Assembly (NCBI GenBank): GCA_903860915.1
Contig: CAIOSJ010000002.1
Coordinates: 1-55,305 of the forward strand
DNA from: an uncultured Actinomycetes bacterium
GTDB lineage: Bacteria; Actinomycetota; Acidimicrobiia; Acidimicrobiales; RAAP-2
Reading direction: 5' to 3'
Length of the DNA: 55,305 nucleotides
Below, in pieces: positions 35,401 through 43,428 of this stretch (its first letter is position 1; every line of letters starts with the position of its first letter). The translations under genes were made by a program, and so were the position numbers. A model generated the notes under the pieces. That model worked only from the letters and a program-made list of their open reading frames with translations. It ran no database searches and was not told the DNA's origin.

Positions 35401-35436
35401 GAGTTTATGAACCCGAAAATGTGCACGACCCACCAT
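32407..35436 (-). CDS. Sedolisin-family (S53) serine-carboxyl protease, first copy
   Basis: Secreted acid protease. From the ATG at 35436 it has 1009 residues: a signal peptide (VALSLLLCGLALPSVASA), an activation pro-domain (YHHYLSSPQFFQSFG, FFTAQGLSVQRSS) and an S53 catalytic domain. The catalytic Glu-x-x-x-Asp is in ETTLDIEQAG, the oxyanion Asp in AASGDSGSSDC and Ser in GGTSMGPPLLAG. A carboxypeptidase-regulatory-like or Ig-like domain follows (GTLRDHAGLPIVGAYLA), then a repeat region with TTTGHLFSD and RSTQLKIPLATGTPS. The longer frame from 35460 starts immediately after a hairpin; the ATG at 35436 has TACGAT 6 nt upstream. S53 enzymes work best at acidic pH. Confidence 0.93.
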   Translation of the reverse strand: MVGRAHFRVHKLVALSLLLCGLALPSVASASSLRTSISTGLLSSHERIVAAVSDEVSFRVVLAPRNPARLDALIVDQNTPGSPWYHHYLSSPQFFQSFGPRPSDLSRLSRFFTAQGLSVQRSSTNSLVLEISGPSSNVSAAFNSRLAMVAPTGGIASTQFVAPASLPAEVAAGISGIVGLNAHPRYHHNIRNAQYPTTKSMASPNATTPNCSGLSATASIGGFLPSQQAAAYGADTLTARGYSGRTQTIALYELGNYSSSDISNYFTCLNVSPTLSTVLVDGGATGAADSETTLDIEQAGVIAPGAALKIYLGPNNVKGPVDVFARIAADNTASIVSVSWGICESQSDAKIEAPIFSQMAAQGQTVFAASGDSGSSDCAASTDVPPTSDCSNNVGSTCTAVDDPASQPLVTGVGGVVVNSLSPLDQSVWNDGSGAAGGGASSLWPQPAWQTVTGLANAGKRMVPDLSVMADPSYGFIQYYKHQWVRIGGTSMGPPLLAGVAALSAESCAAGRLGFLNPRLYQLAQAGVGFNDVTTGDNNLYGQYDATSAPLYQAATGYDMASGLGTPQGANFTSGICPSVVSSALSSLSAPTTVPLTTSTLSISGTLRDHAGLPIVGAYLAASVTAGSSGVLSSTSTLTSNTGAYSFAVVKLSPGTVSVRVTSNGTTVATSTTTVGGGGSAQVVSGLIASLSATGPVATTLNASRIMAAARNKTGHVLLSSTSRVVDLSAKFGLKSATTDPALSCNGVNCSVAWVAGSHLVVVIDADGPAPRLSDLTAINAAGVGVNGVVAISDTRIQGSLTIAYVTTTGHLFSDVLQVATNKWTLLDRSTQLKIPLATGTPSLLGSLAQSGAVAVRAGASYWVVASSPKVSAVEVGGATHFSTSGSNSLVGNPVLVSDHGHLALLGRTSGGAVVIFSATTASPWMVSLATTVASSNLGATSQWWVSTSLGWCVLVRNRVGAYSLVAPLSSWTALDANSLFGLNLTNAVVSSGVSPVLTIAGRSYQVTA

Positions 35437-35442
35437 GCACCT

Positions 35443-35448
35443 ATCGTA
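35443..35448 (-). promoter_or_regulatory. -10 box (TACGAT) of a leaderless sedolisin transcript
   Basis: On the minus strand TACGAT is followed by 6 nt and ATG at 35436. It lies just beyond the 35461-35502 hairpin and would give this gene its own promoter. Confidence 0.45.
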
Positions 35449-35460
35449 GGACCTCGTCAT

Positions 35461-35502
35461 AAGTATCGCTCAGCGCCCGCTACCGAACGCTGAGCGATAC
35501 TT
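35461..35502 (-). repeat. Long perfect inverted repeat between the two sedolisin genes
   Basis: 15-nt arms 35461-35475 and 35488-35502 are exact reverse complements, with a 12-nt loop. On the minus strand it lies 5 nt after the stop of the 38936-35508 gene. There is no T run on the minus strand, so it is not a classic terminator. It may stop or process the transcript, or protect a 3' end. Confidence 0.85.
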
Positions 35503-35507
35503 ATTTT

Positions 35508-38500
35508 CTACGAGTGAAAGGCGACTATTCCCTTGGCTGTAGTCGCTGCAAATTGACCAGCGGCATTCACGAACAGAGCCTTGGCTCCAGTGAACTTGAT
35601 GGCCACGGCAATCCACGGCTGGTCGGACAGACCATTGGCGCTGACGACGTAGACCGTGGAACCCACCACGACCGCCAAGGAACGAGTTGATCCGTTGACG
35701 ACGTAGATGGAAGTCTTCGTCTTGAGCGCGGAAATGGAACTAGTGATGTTTTTGTAGAGCCAGTACTGACTGCTCGAAGGGTCCGGTGTGAACTCCACGA
35801 CCTCGAGGCCGACGTCGTGCACGTAAATGGCCGGAGAGATGCTGCCATCTCCGTTCGTCGTTCCGGTGAGCGTCACGTTGCCCGTGACTGCTCCCTTGCC
35901 CGTGGCGTAGTAGCTCGCCGCGTCGGCCACGTCGGTGGAGCTCCAGCTACCACCCACGGAGGGGGCGGTGAATTCATCGACGGTGAGACCATTGCGGTAC
36001 GCCACGTAGAGCTGGCCCGTGGAGGCAAGGAGCGCACCCGCGAGGGAGTAACCGCTCGTCTTCACCGACCCGACCGAAGTCAGAGTCGTGAGGTCATCGG
36101 CCACAACGCTCGAACTCAGGACACCGCTGGCGGCTGCACCGGGCAGAGCTGCTACGACGAGGTGGCCACTGCTGGTGAGAGTTGTAACGACGACGTCGGC
36201 ATTTTGAATTGCAACACCGGGAGCTACGACGGCGGTCTTCGCGGCGCCAGTCACGTTGGCCAGAATTTTCGTGGCGTGGGTTCCATTGATCACGAGCACA
36301 TTGGGTACTCCGGCGGTGGTGACGAAGGCCACCACACAGCTGCTGCCTGATCCATTGGTCACGGTGGCGTCACTGCCGACGCTGCTAGTTGAAACGAGGG
36401 CGGTCAGCACTGATGACTTAGACGACCAGAGGTGCCCCTTGGTGGTTCGCAGAACGTTGCCACAGTTACTTGAGCCCGAGCCCACGGCGGTGGCAGCAAT
36501 CGTGTCGCCCTTGGGGGCCACGGTAGTGCTCGCACCAACCCAGGTATTGGTAAATCGAATGCTGTTCGAGGCACTCGTGACGGAACCGGAGCTGGCGGTG
36601 AAACGGGGTGACTCAATGTTGGAGTCGACCACGCGGAACGTGGCGATGCCAAAACCATTAGTCACCGGGATAACGGGGACAATGATGGCGTACTTTGACG
36701 ACGACTTTAGGGTCACCGTCACTCCGGCGAGGAGCGAGCCACCGGGGGTCGTGGCCGCCACTGACACCAAGGCACCGTTGGTTCCAACTCCCGCGGAGGC
36801 GTCGCTGGTGAGGTTGAGTGCACCAACGGTTGAGGCGATGAGTTGGAGGTTGGCCGTGGCCGTGAAGCCCGCGGAGTCGGTGACCGAGATGGTTCCGAGA
36901 CCTACGGCGGTGGGGTTGAGCGCATTTTTTGCCGTCAGAGTCACCACCGAGAATGCCGGGACGTTCGTCGGTACGGTGAGCACGACACCGTGCGCGGTGT
37001 TGAGGTGCGCCGAGGTGACGGGTGATCCATTGATGGTGTAGTCAGCGGCGTTGGCCGAGAAGGCCCCGGCAGCGGCAACACTGGCCAATGTGAGAGTCCC
37101 GGTACCGGCGACAAGCGCGGTGGCCCCCGTCGTCACCGACACGGTCCAGTTGGCGTGCGCTCCGGCGTACAGGTTGGAGGCCGTAGCGCTTGAAGTCTGT
37201 GCGCACAAATCTGGTAGGAAGCTCACCGGATCGGGACTACCAAGACCCGAGGCCATGTCAAAGCCCGTGCCGGCGGTGTAGCCACCACTGTCGTACATGT
37301 CATTGGATCCGACGGTGACGTCAATAATGCCAGTTCCGGCGATACCCATTTGGTAGAGACGAGGGTTGATGAAACCGAGGTTGGTCGCGCCACAGGACTG
37401 TGAGCCGACGGCCAACATCGCGGCCACGATCGGCGCGCCAATCGAAGTTCCACCGACTCCGTGGAATCCACCTTGGAAGTAGACGAGGAACCCAGTCGAG
37501 GGGTCGCCCATGACGGAAATGTCGGGCAACTGGCGACCACTTATGTTGGCCACTCCGGGCCCGACCTGCCAACTGGGGCGGGGGTAGATAGTGGAAACAC
37601 CCCCACCACCGGCGCAGGGCACATTGCCCCCACAAATGCTGTTCCAGACCGATTGCTCCAAGGGGTTAATCGAGGTGACCTTGAGACCGCCGATGGCGGT
37701 TACCCATGGTGAGTTCGCGGGGTCATCCACGCTCAGGCTGTAGTCGGCTGACGAACCACCCGGCTTGGCATTGCTAGCACAGGTCTCGGAGCCGGAGTCC
37801 CCGGCGGCGACGAGCACGCTCTGACCCTGCACGGCGAGTTGCTGAAGCACTACCTGTAAACCCGCACTCGAGGTGTGAGATTCGCACATGCCCCACGAGA
37901 CGGAAATGGAGCTCGCCGTGTCGTCAACGGCGGCGCGGGTAAAGGTATTAGAGAATCCGTCCGCATCGTTGGGTGACTGGTAGTTAGTGATGGCGACGCC
38001 CGGTGCGAGAGCAGCGATTTCCTCGATATCGAGGGAAACCTCGATGCCTCCCGTATCAATGGAACTGCTCGACGGACCACCGTTGACGTTGACGTCGGTT
38101 ACCGCATTCGTGAGTCCGAAGCAGTCCAAATAGGCCTTGAGGTCACTGTGGTTGTAGCCGGCGAATTCAATGACCGCCGCGGTACGACCGCTACCGTCGA
38201 AGCCATTTTGGTACTGACGATCGAGGCCGTAGAGGGCCGCCTGGTCGGCGGGGAGAAATTCGTGACGGGTTGAGTTGGCGGTAGTAGCCGTACTGCAGGC
38301 TGCGCCGGCACCCAGTTGAGGTGTCGCCGTGCCGGAGTCGAGTGTGTGGACCGTAGTGGAGTGGGCACGTATGAGGGTATTGAGTCCAGTCACTCCCGCC
38401 ACGTAACTCGATACGGAGCTGTCGAGCCCGACCTTTGAGGTGGGGACGATGCCATGATCGCCATTAGCTGAGGTGAAGTTACCGAACGTGGTGTGGAACG

Positions 38501-38936
38501 CACTCGCGGCGGCGGCGGCGGAACCGGTCACCGTGAGCATGAGTCGGTTGGCGCTGAGAGCGCCGACGCTGAGACCGGCGTCGCGCAGGGCGCCGGATAC
38601 AGCGGCGACCTGATTCGCACTGGCGCCAAAGAGGCCGGCGAACTGACCCTTGTGGAGGAAGTGGTGGTAGAGGGGATTGCCAGGTGTGGAGACCGCGCTA
38701 GCGAAGCTGCTGAGACCCTGCGGGTCAGAGGAGTTGAGCATGACGCTGAGTGTCATCTGCGCTGTGTCGCTCGTAGGTCCATCGAAGTGGGCACCGCTGG
38801 GAAGGGTGCTGAGACCTGGTAACCAGGTGATTTTGTGGGCAATGGATACGACGCTGGCTGACGCAATGGCAGGGGCTAGTGCCATACCTCCCACGAGAGC
38901 CAACGAGGCGAGAGACCGGATTCCTGTACGTCGCAT
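35508..38936 (-). CDS. Sedolisin-family (S53) serine-carboxyl protease, second copy
   Basis: A 1142-residue secreted acid protease. It has a signal peptide (LASLALVGGMALAPAIASA), a pro-domain (YHHFLHKGQFAGLFG) and an S53 domain with Glu-x-x-x-Asp in GIEVSLDIEE, Asp in VAAGDSGSETC and Ser in VGGTSIGAPIVAAM. The rest is a long Ser/Thr/Val/Ala-rich beta region. It holds Ig-like repeats (TNVPAFSVVTLTAKNALN, ASVGALNLTSDASAG-type) and a C-terminal repeat region with TTKGHLWSSK, TSSGHLVVAA and ASTGQLYVAY. The ATG has GGGGG upstream and TATAAA-like -10 bases near 38950. It is paralogous to the next gene, sharing domain order but with a longer beta region. Confidence 0.93.
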   Translation of the reverse strand: MRRTGIRSLASLALVGGMALAPAIASASVVSIAHKITWLPGLSTLPSGAHFDGPTSDTAQMTLSVMLNSSDPQGLSSFASAVSTPGNPLYHHFLHKGQFAGLFGASANQVAAVSGALRDAGLSVGALSANRLMLTVTGSAAAAASAFHTTFGNFTSANGDHGIVPTSKVGLDSSVSSYVAGVTGLNTLIRAHSTTVHTLDSGTATPQLGAGAACSTATTANSTRHEFLPADQAALYGLDRQYQNGFDGSGRTAAVIEFAGYNHSDLKAYLDCFGLTNAVTDVNVNGGPSSSSIDTGGIEVSLDIEEIAALAPGVAITNYQSPNDADGFSNTFTRAAVDDTASSISVSWGMCESHTSSAGLQVVLQQLAVQGQSVLVAAGDSGSETCASNAKPGGSSADYSLSVDDPANSPWVTAIGGLKVTSINPLEQSVWNSICGGNVPCAGGGGVSTIYPRPSWQVGPGVANISGRQLPDISVMGDPSTGFLVYFQGGFHGVGGTSIGAPIVAAMLAVGSQSCGATNLGFINPRLYQMGIAGTGIIDVTVGSNDMYDSGGYTAGTGFDMASGLGSPDPVSFLPDLCAQTSSATASNLYAGAHANWTVSVTTGATALVAGTGTLTLASVAAAGAFSANAADYTINGSPVTSAHLNTAHGVVLTVPTNVPAFSVVTLTAKNALNPTAVGLGTISVTDSAGFTATANLQLIASTVGALNLTSDASAGVGTNGALVSVAATTPGGSLLAGVTVTLKSSSKYAIIVPVIPVTNGFGIATFRVVDSNIESPRFTASSGSVTSASNSIRFTNTWVGASTTVAPKGDTIAATAVGSGSSNCGNVLRTTKGHLWSSKSSVLTALVSTSSVGSDATVTNGSGSSCVVAFVTTAGVPNVLVINGTHATKILANVTGAAKTAVVAPGVAIQNADVVVTTLTSSGHLVVAALPGAAASGVLSSSVVADDLTTLTSVGSVKTSGYSLAGALLASTGQLYVAYRNGLTVDEFTAPSVGGSWSSTDVADAASYYATGKGAVTGNVTLTGTTNGDGSISPAIYVHDVGLEVVEFTPDPSSSQYWLYKNITSSISALKTKTSIYVVNGSTRSLAVVVGSTVYVVSANGLSDQPWIAVAIKFTGAKALFVNAAGQFAATTAKGIVAFHS

Positions 38937-38991
38937 AGCGACCCCCTTTATATCTACAAGTGCAGAGCATAGGGCTTCGTGCCCTTTCGTG

Positions 38992-39528
38992 CTAGTCGAC
39001 GGGGTCGGCCGTTTTTTGCTGGCTCACTCGGGCAAAATGCCCTGATAAATCAGCGCAATCGGCACAGACCGAGGCCGGAATGAGACCAATTTTCATCAGC
39101 CAACCAAAGGCTGTGCAGCCGAGGCAGAGCCCCAGGAAGGCCTCGAGCGAGGCCGCCACGGTGAGCGGCAGCAAGATCCACCGGGCGGCGGCCCAGCCGG
39201 CGTTCAACCACACGATGGTGGCGGAGCCGCTGAAAACCAGTCCTACGCCCTGGGCGAAACGTTTTGGGGGACCGGGTAACAGGCGAGCGATGTGACGCAG
39301 CGACGCTGTTTTTTCGATGCGTGGAGCGGCGAATTCCGTCGCGAAACGTCCGAGTGGTGACAAGGTCGGCCCCGTGGCGACGCGGGCTGCGAAGCCGTAG
39401 GTCAGGGGAATGAGCAACCACGCGGCGTTAGTGATGAGGGCCAGTACGCAGAGCACAACGACTCCGGTCGCCACCGTGCGCGCGGCGGCGTCGTTAACGG
39501 GATTGGGGAACGAAAAGAGCTTCTTCAT
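38992..39528 (-). CDS. DUF4395 membrane protein
   Basis: A 178-residue integral membrane protein with the DUF4395 pattern: NPVNDAAARTVATGVVVL at the N-terminus, two to three transmembrane helices and LCLGCTAFGWLMKIGLIP near the C-terminus. The C-terminal CLGC and CADC cysteine pairs suggest redox or metal activity. The family is often near thioredoxin or rhodanese genes; none is here. The ATG is preceded by TAGGAT and 6 nt. The gene follows the TauE/SafE gene on the same strand by 27 nt. Confidence 0.85.
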   Translation of the reverse strand: MKKLFSFPNPVNDAAARTVATGVVVLCVLALITNAAWLLIPLTYGFAARVATGPTLSPLGRFATEFAAPRIEKTASLRHIARLLPGPPKRFAQGVGLVFSGSATIVWLNAGWAAARWILLPLTVAASLEAFLGLCLGCTAFGWLMKIGLIPASVCADCADLSGHFARVSQQKTADPVD

Positions 39529-39534
39529 GGCAAT

Positions 39535-39540
39535 ATCCTA
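39535..39540 (-). promoter_or_regulatory. -10 box (TAGGAT) of leaderless DUF4395
   Basis: On the minus strand TAGGAT, 6 nt, then ATG at 39528. Confidence 0.5.
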
Positions 39541-39555
39541 CCAACTAAGTAGGAA

Positions 39556-40326
39556 TTAGGCAAGAGCTAGTCGGACGGTGGTGATGAGTCCGACGAGAAC
39601 GATGAGGACTCGAACGGTGTTCGCGCGTAGCCGTTGAATGAGCAGAGTTCCTATCCATCCCCCGAGCAAGGTGCCGCAGAACAACATCACCACCGCTTCA
39701 AGGAGGAGGTGACCATGAAAGGCGAAGATCACAGCGGCGACGAAGTTGATCAGAGTGGACAGTGCGCTACGTAGCCCCTGCATTGTCCCCATATCGTCGC
39801 TAAGGGTCAAACTCATGACGGCTAGGAGAATGATGCCGAGCCCAGCTCCGAAGTAACCGCCGTAGACGGCTGCTAAGAATATTCCAGCGTGGAGAGAACG
39901 ACGTCGAGTGGGGTGATGGTGATCGAGCGTGGTGAGGCGCCGAGTCAACCATGGGGCCGAAGCGAACAGACAAGTAGCGGCGCCAATTAACCAGGGCACG
40001 ACGGCCTTGAATTGTGAGGCGGGCCCGAGCAGGAGTAGTGCTGCTCCAAGGCCGGTCCCGAGGAGGCTGGCGGGAATGAGCTGGCGCACCAGGGGCCAAC
40101 GGGCGGTTAATTCCTTGCGGTAGCCCCGCAGCCCACCGATGTAGCTCGGCAGGACGCCAACCGACGACGAGACGTTGGCTTGAAGTGCTGGCACCCCGAG
40201 GGCCAGCATCGTCGGAAAGGTGATGAAGGTCCCACCTCCGGCGATGCCGTTGGAGATGCCGGCCAGGACGCCGGCTGTCAGATAGATGGCGAGGCGCCAG
40301 CCCAGTGCGAGTGAAGTGAGAATCAC
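39556..40326 (-). CDS. TauE/SafE-family (sulfite exporter-like) permease
   Basis: A 256-residue membrane protein with about seven to eight helices. Family hallmarks are the duplicated GISNGIAGGGTFITFPTMLALGVPALQANVSS in the first half and GGYFGAGLGIILLAVM in the second. TauE/SafE proteins export organosulfur anions or sulfite; the substrate here is unknown. The GTG at 40326 lies 7 nt after TAGAGT; a GTG at 40332 is also in frame. Upstream is the NUDIX gene on the plus strand. Confidence 0.88.
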   Translation of the reverse strand: MILTSLALGWRLAIYLTAGVLAGISNGIAGGGTFITFPTMLALGVPALQANVSSSVGVLPSYIGGLRGYRKELTARWPLVRQLIPASLLGTGLGAALLLLGPASQFKAVVPWLIGAATCLFASAPWLTRRLTTLDHHHPTRRRSLHAGIFLAAVYGGYFGAGLGIILLAVMSLTLSDDMGTMQGLRSALSTLINFVAAVIFAFHGHLLLEAVVMLFCGTLLGGWIGTLLIQRLRANTVRVLIVLVGLITTVRLALA

Positions 40327-40402
40327 ACTCACTACTCTACGAAGGTGCGCTTAGTGATTCCCCCCTTGTCTCGAGGTTCCCGTGAAGCGACCCTTCCAGC
40401 AG

Positions 40403-40408
40403 TACTGT
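40403..40408 (+). promoter_or_regulatory. -10 box (TACTGT) of a leaderless NUDIX gene
   Basis: TACTGT followed by 7 nt and GTG at 40416, with no ribosome-binding site. Confidence 0.4.
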
Positions 40409-40415
40409 CTATCGG

Positions 40416-40880
40416 GTGCATCTGGTGACCGACGAAGGAATTGTTCCCCACGACGCCCCGAGCAATGTGATTCGAGCCGGCGGCGGCATCGTGTTCCGCA
40501 CGCTGGCGAGCGGACGTCGAGAAATCGCCTGCATCTACCGCGAAGCTAGGGGCGACTGGACATTTCCCAAGGGGAAGATTGATCCGGGTGAGAGCTTCGA
40601 AGAGTGCGCATTACGCGAAGTGCTCGAAGAGACCAACCTGATCTGTCGGATCGTTCGCTTCATTGGCACCACCACCTACACCCACCGCAAGGGCCGCCCC
40701 AAGATCGTGGCCTACTACCTCATGTCGGCCATCGAAGGTGAATTTACCCCCAACGAAGAAGTTGACGAGTTGCGTTGGTTGCCTGTTGAGTTGGTCCGAG
40801 AGCGGCTGACGTGGGAACGTGACCAGGAACTATTCGACCTCGTCATCGCCCTTCCCGAACTACGCGCCGAAGCTTCCTAG
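40416..40880 (+). CDS. NUDIX hydrolase (mutT/diadenosine-type)
   Basis: A 154-residue NUDIX protein. The N-terminal part GGGIVFRTLASGRREIACIYRE precedes the NUDIX box GKIDPGESFEECALREVLEETNL, which carries the metal-binding REVLEE core. The second-last Gly is replaced by Asn. The subfamily (Ap4A hydrolase or 8-oxo-dGTPase) is not certain. The pattern DWTFPKGKIDPGES suggests Ap4A-hydrolase-like or mutT-like enzymes. Its stop interlocks with that of the ABC ATPase (CTAG at 40877-40880). Confidence 0.86.
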   Translation: MHLVTDEGIVPHDAPSNVIRAGGGIVFRTLASGRREIACIYREARGDWTFPKGKIDPGESFEECALREVLEETNLICRIVRFIGTTTYTHRKGRPKIVAYYLMSAIEGEFTPNEEVDELRWLPVELVRERLTWERDQELFDLVIALPELRAEAS

Positions 40881-41614
40881 CGCACGCGCTGGAGAAAGAG
40901 TTGCGTCGCGGGGTGCTGGGGGTTATCGAATATCTCGCTCGGGGTGCCTGATTCGACTAACACCCCCTGATCAAGGAAGGCCACGCGGTCAGCCACGTCT
41001 CGGGCAAATCCCATTTCGTGGGTTGCAATAAGCATTGTTGTTCCGGCGTCTGCGAGCTCGCTGAGTAGGTCGAGAACCTCGCCCACCAGTGAGGGGTCGA
41101 GGGCACTGGTTACTTCGTCAAGCAACAGCAGCGCTGGCTGCATGGCGAGGGCTCTCGCGATTGCGACGCGCTGCTGTTGCCCCCCCGAGAGGCGGTCGGG
41201 AAAGTCGTGCGCGCGTGATTCGAGGCCGATGCGCACGAGCAGCTCGATTGCTTCACTGCGGACAACTTCGAGCGGTCGGCGCTGCGCGTAGTGGGGTCCC
41301 ACCGTGAGATTGTCGAGCACCGTGAGGTGGGGAAACAAGTTAAAAGATTGAAAGACGGTGCCGATCTGACGCCGGACGAGATCGGGGTCAACTCGGGGAT
41401 CGGTGAGGGATTGTCCAAAGAGAGTGATGTCGCCACCATCGATAGTTTCGAGCATGTTCGCGCAGCGCAGCAGAGTTGACTTCCCGGATCCGGACGAGCC
41501 AATCAGACAGACCACGTTGTGTCGCTGGAGCTCGAGTGACACCCCTCGAAGGACTTCGTTCGCGCCAAAGCTCTTGCGAACGTTGATGAAAGAAAGGATG
41601 TCGGAACTGGTCAT
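40877..41614 (-). CDS. ABC transporter ATPase, polar amino-acid uptake type
   Basis: A 245-residue ABC ATPase. Walker A is GSSGSGKST, the Q-loop FQSFNLFPHLTVLDNL, the signature LSGGQQQRVAIARAL, Walker B LLLDEVTSALDPS and the His switch IATHEMGFARDV. The segment FQSFNLFPHLTVLDN and the switch HEMGFAR are typical of the glutamine/arginine (GlnQ/HisP) subfamily. It is the last gene of an operon with the permease and binding protein, overlapping the permease stop by 4 nt. Confidence 0.95.
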   Translation of the reverse strand: MTSSDILSFINVRKSFGANEVLRGVSLELQRHNVVCLIGSSGSGKSTLLRCANMLETIDGGDITLFGQSLTDPRVDPDLVRRQIGTVFQSFNLFPHLTVLDNLTVGPHYAQRRPLEVVRSEAIELLVRIGLESRAHDFPDRLSGGQQQRVAIARALAMQPALLLLDEVTSALDPSLVGEVLDLLSELADAGTTMLIATHEMGFARDVADRVAFLDQGVLVESGTPSEIFDNPQHPATQLFLQRVR

Positions 41615-42507
41615 GACTGCTGCGCCAGTCGCTTGTTGCGGTCACGCGACATCAGCTGATCGGTAAAGCGCGTCAGGGGGACAGTCAGAATCAAAAAGAG
41701 CAGGGCCGCGATGGTGTATCCCGAGAAGTTGAATTCGGTGGAGGCATAAATCTGTGCGGCGTGCGTGGCTTCGATGGCCCCCAGGGTGGAGACCAGCGCG
41801 GTGTCTTTTTGCAATGAGATGAAATCGTTGAGTAGTGGTGGAACAACGGTTCGAACCGCCTGGGGTAAAATAATTCTTTGCATGGTTGCTTGCTGCGTGA
41901 GGCCAAGTGAACGTGCAGCCAGTATTTGACCGTTCGGCACTGAGGTCAATCCCGCCCGGTACACCTCGGCGACGTAGGCCGTGTAGGTGACGATTAAGGA
42001 GATGCAACCGTAGACCGCCGGGGACTGGTGAGAGAGAAACCCAATATTGAGGGCGGGGAGTCCGAAGCCCACGATGTAAATCACCAAAATAATAGGTATG
42101 CCGCGGAAGAGATCGGTGTAAACGGTGACGAGGACCCGCACCGGCAGAAGTACCGCCGAGCGACTAACGCGCACCCAGGCGAAAGTGAGACCGAGCACCA
42201 ACACGATGATTTCGCACAGGAGGCACATCCAAATGTTGGTGAGAAAGGCCAGTCCAACAGAACTCAGTCCCTTAGCCGGATCACCCAGAAACGCTCGACC
42301 CATGTCGGCTAAGTGGAAGAAGAAGAAACGCACCTCACTGCTGCCCGGTGTGATGTAGAACAGTGACACCAGGGCCACCACGACGGCCACACTAGAGAGC
42401 GAACTTGCAATGACTGCTCCGCGGCCCGTAAAAAAACGTCGATACCCAGGAGCGAGCAGGTTGGGAGGTGCAACCCCCGACGAATGCTCGTCGTGCGTGG
42501 TCGTCAC
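41611..42507 (-). CDS. Amino-acid ABC transporter permease
   Basis: A 298-residue membrane protein of the HisM/GlnP type. An extra N-terminal membrane part (MTTTHDEHSSGVAPPNLLAPG then a TM near 33-50) precedes about four to five further helices. The EAA loop is AARSLGLTQQATMQRIILPQAVRTVVPP, the site that contacts the ATPase. The pattern YVAEVYRAGLTSVPNGQ is conserved in polar-amino-acid permeases. It starts 3 nt after the binding protein gene. Confidence 0.93.
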   Translation of the reverse strand: MTTTHDEHSSGVAPPNLLAPGYRRFFTGRGAVIASSLSSVAVVVALVSLFYITPGSSEVRFFFFHLADMGRAFLGDPAKGLSSVGLAFLTNIWMCLLCEIIVLVLGLTFAWVRVSRSAVLLPVRVLVTVYTDLFRGIPIILVIYIVGFGLPALNIGFLSHQSPAVYGCISLIVTYTAYVAEVYRAGLTSVPNGQILAARSLGLTQQATMQRIILPQAVRTVVPPLLNDFISLQKDTALVSTLGAIEATHAAQIYASTEFNFSGYTIAALLFLILTVPLTRFTDQLMSRDRNKRLAQQS

Positions 42508-42510
42508 AAG

Positions 42511-43398
42511 TTAGGGCTTAAAGGGAGTGAGCTTCGGAACGTTGTTGAACATCCCCAAGTACTGCTTCGACAACTTGGCCAAGGTGCCGTTCGCGGTCAA
42601 ACCCGCGAGGGCCACATTGACGCAGGCCGCTAGAGGGTTGTTCTTCTGGAAGAGCAAGCCGTAGTACTCACCAACCGAAGCGAACTGACCGACCTGGGTT
42701 GCCAAGGACTTCTCCTTCGAGTCAACGATTTGGTAGTTGGCCATGTAGTTGCCGGTCGGCGTGTCGACTACGACGGCGTCAATCTGCTTGGCTTGCAGCG
42801 CAGCGACGGCGAGATCGAGCGTGTTGAACACGCGTACTGCCTTCGTGGGCTTGATGTGGTTGGTGATGTACGCCAATCCCGTGGTGCCGACCTGATCGCC
42901 GTACACGTAGTTGCGTAGCGCGCTGGCTGAGTGGTTCTTCACGAGACCGCTGGTCTTTAGGGTAACGATGGATTGCTGGACGCTGTAGTAGCTCTTGGAG
43001 AAGGTGACCACTTGGGCACGGTCAGCGGTGTAACTAATCTCGTTGATGTCAAAATCGAAAGATTTGGCACCTGGGGCGTAGCTGGAGTCGAAGGGCTCGC
43101 TAATCCAGTTCACGTTGCTGGCCTTGAATCCCAAGGCAGCACCGATCGCGTAGGCGACGGCTGATTCGTAGCCCTTGCCGCTGCTGGGCTTGTTGTCGAT
43201 AAACCAGGGCTCGTAGACCGGGTTGTCGGTGGCGATCGTCAACTTGTTCGCATTGTGGACCTGACTCTTGACGGTGGTCTGACAGGTGGTCAAAGCCGAG
43301 GGTGTAGCGGCTTGAGCCAAGGAGTTGGCTCCGAAGGAGAGGGCTGAAAGAGTGGCCATGGCCAGTACGCCTGAAACAGTGATCTTGAGGGTACGCAT
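42511..43398 (-). CDS. Amino-acid ABC transporter substrate-binding protein
   Basis: A 295-residue exported binding protein with signal peptide ITVSGVLAMATLSALSFGANSLAQA. The type II solute-binding fold is shown by KLTIATDNPVYEPWFIDNKPSSGKGYESAVAYAIG, FDFDINEISYTADRAQVVTFSKSYYSVQQ and VGTTGLAYI. It is predicted to bind a polar amino acid. No lipobox cysteine is visible, so how it stays at the membrane is open. The ATG at 43398 has AAAGGAAAG upstream. Confidence 0.92.
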   Translation of the reverse strand: MRTLKITVSGVLAMATLSALSFGANSLAQAATPSALTTCQTTVKSQVHNANKLTIATDNPVYEPWFIDNKPSSGKGYESAVAYAIGAALGFKASNVNWISEPFDSSYAPGAKSFDFDINEISYTADRAQVVTFSKSYYSVQQSIVTLKTSGLVKNHSASALRNYVYGDQVGTTGLAYITNHIKPTKAVRVFNTLDLAVAALQAKQIDAVVVDTPTGNYMANYQIVDSKEKSLATQVGQFASVGEYYGLLFQKNNPLAACVNVALAGLTANGTLAKLSKQYLGMFNNVPKLTPFKP

Positions 43399-43428
43399 TA
43401 TTCTTTCCTTTGATGTGAACTGCAGCAC

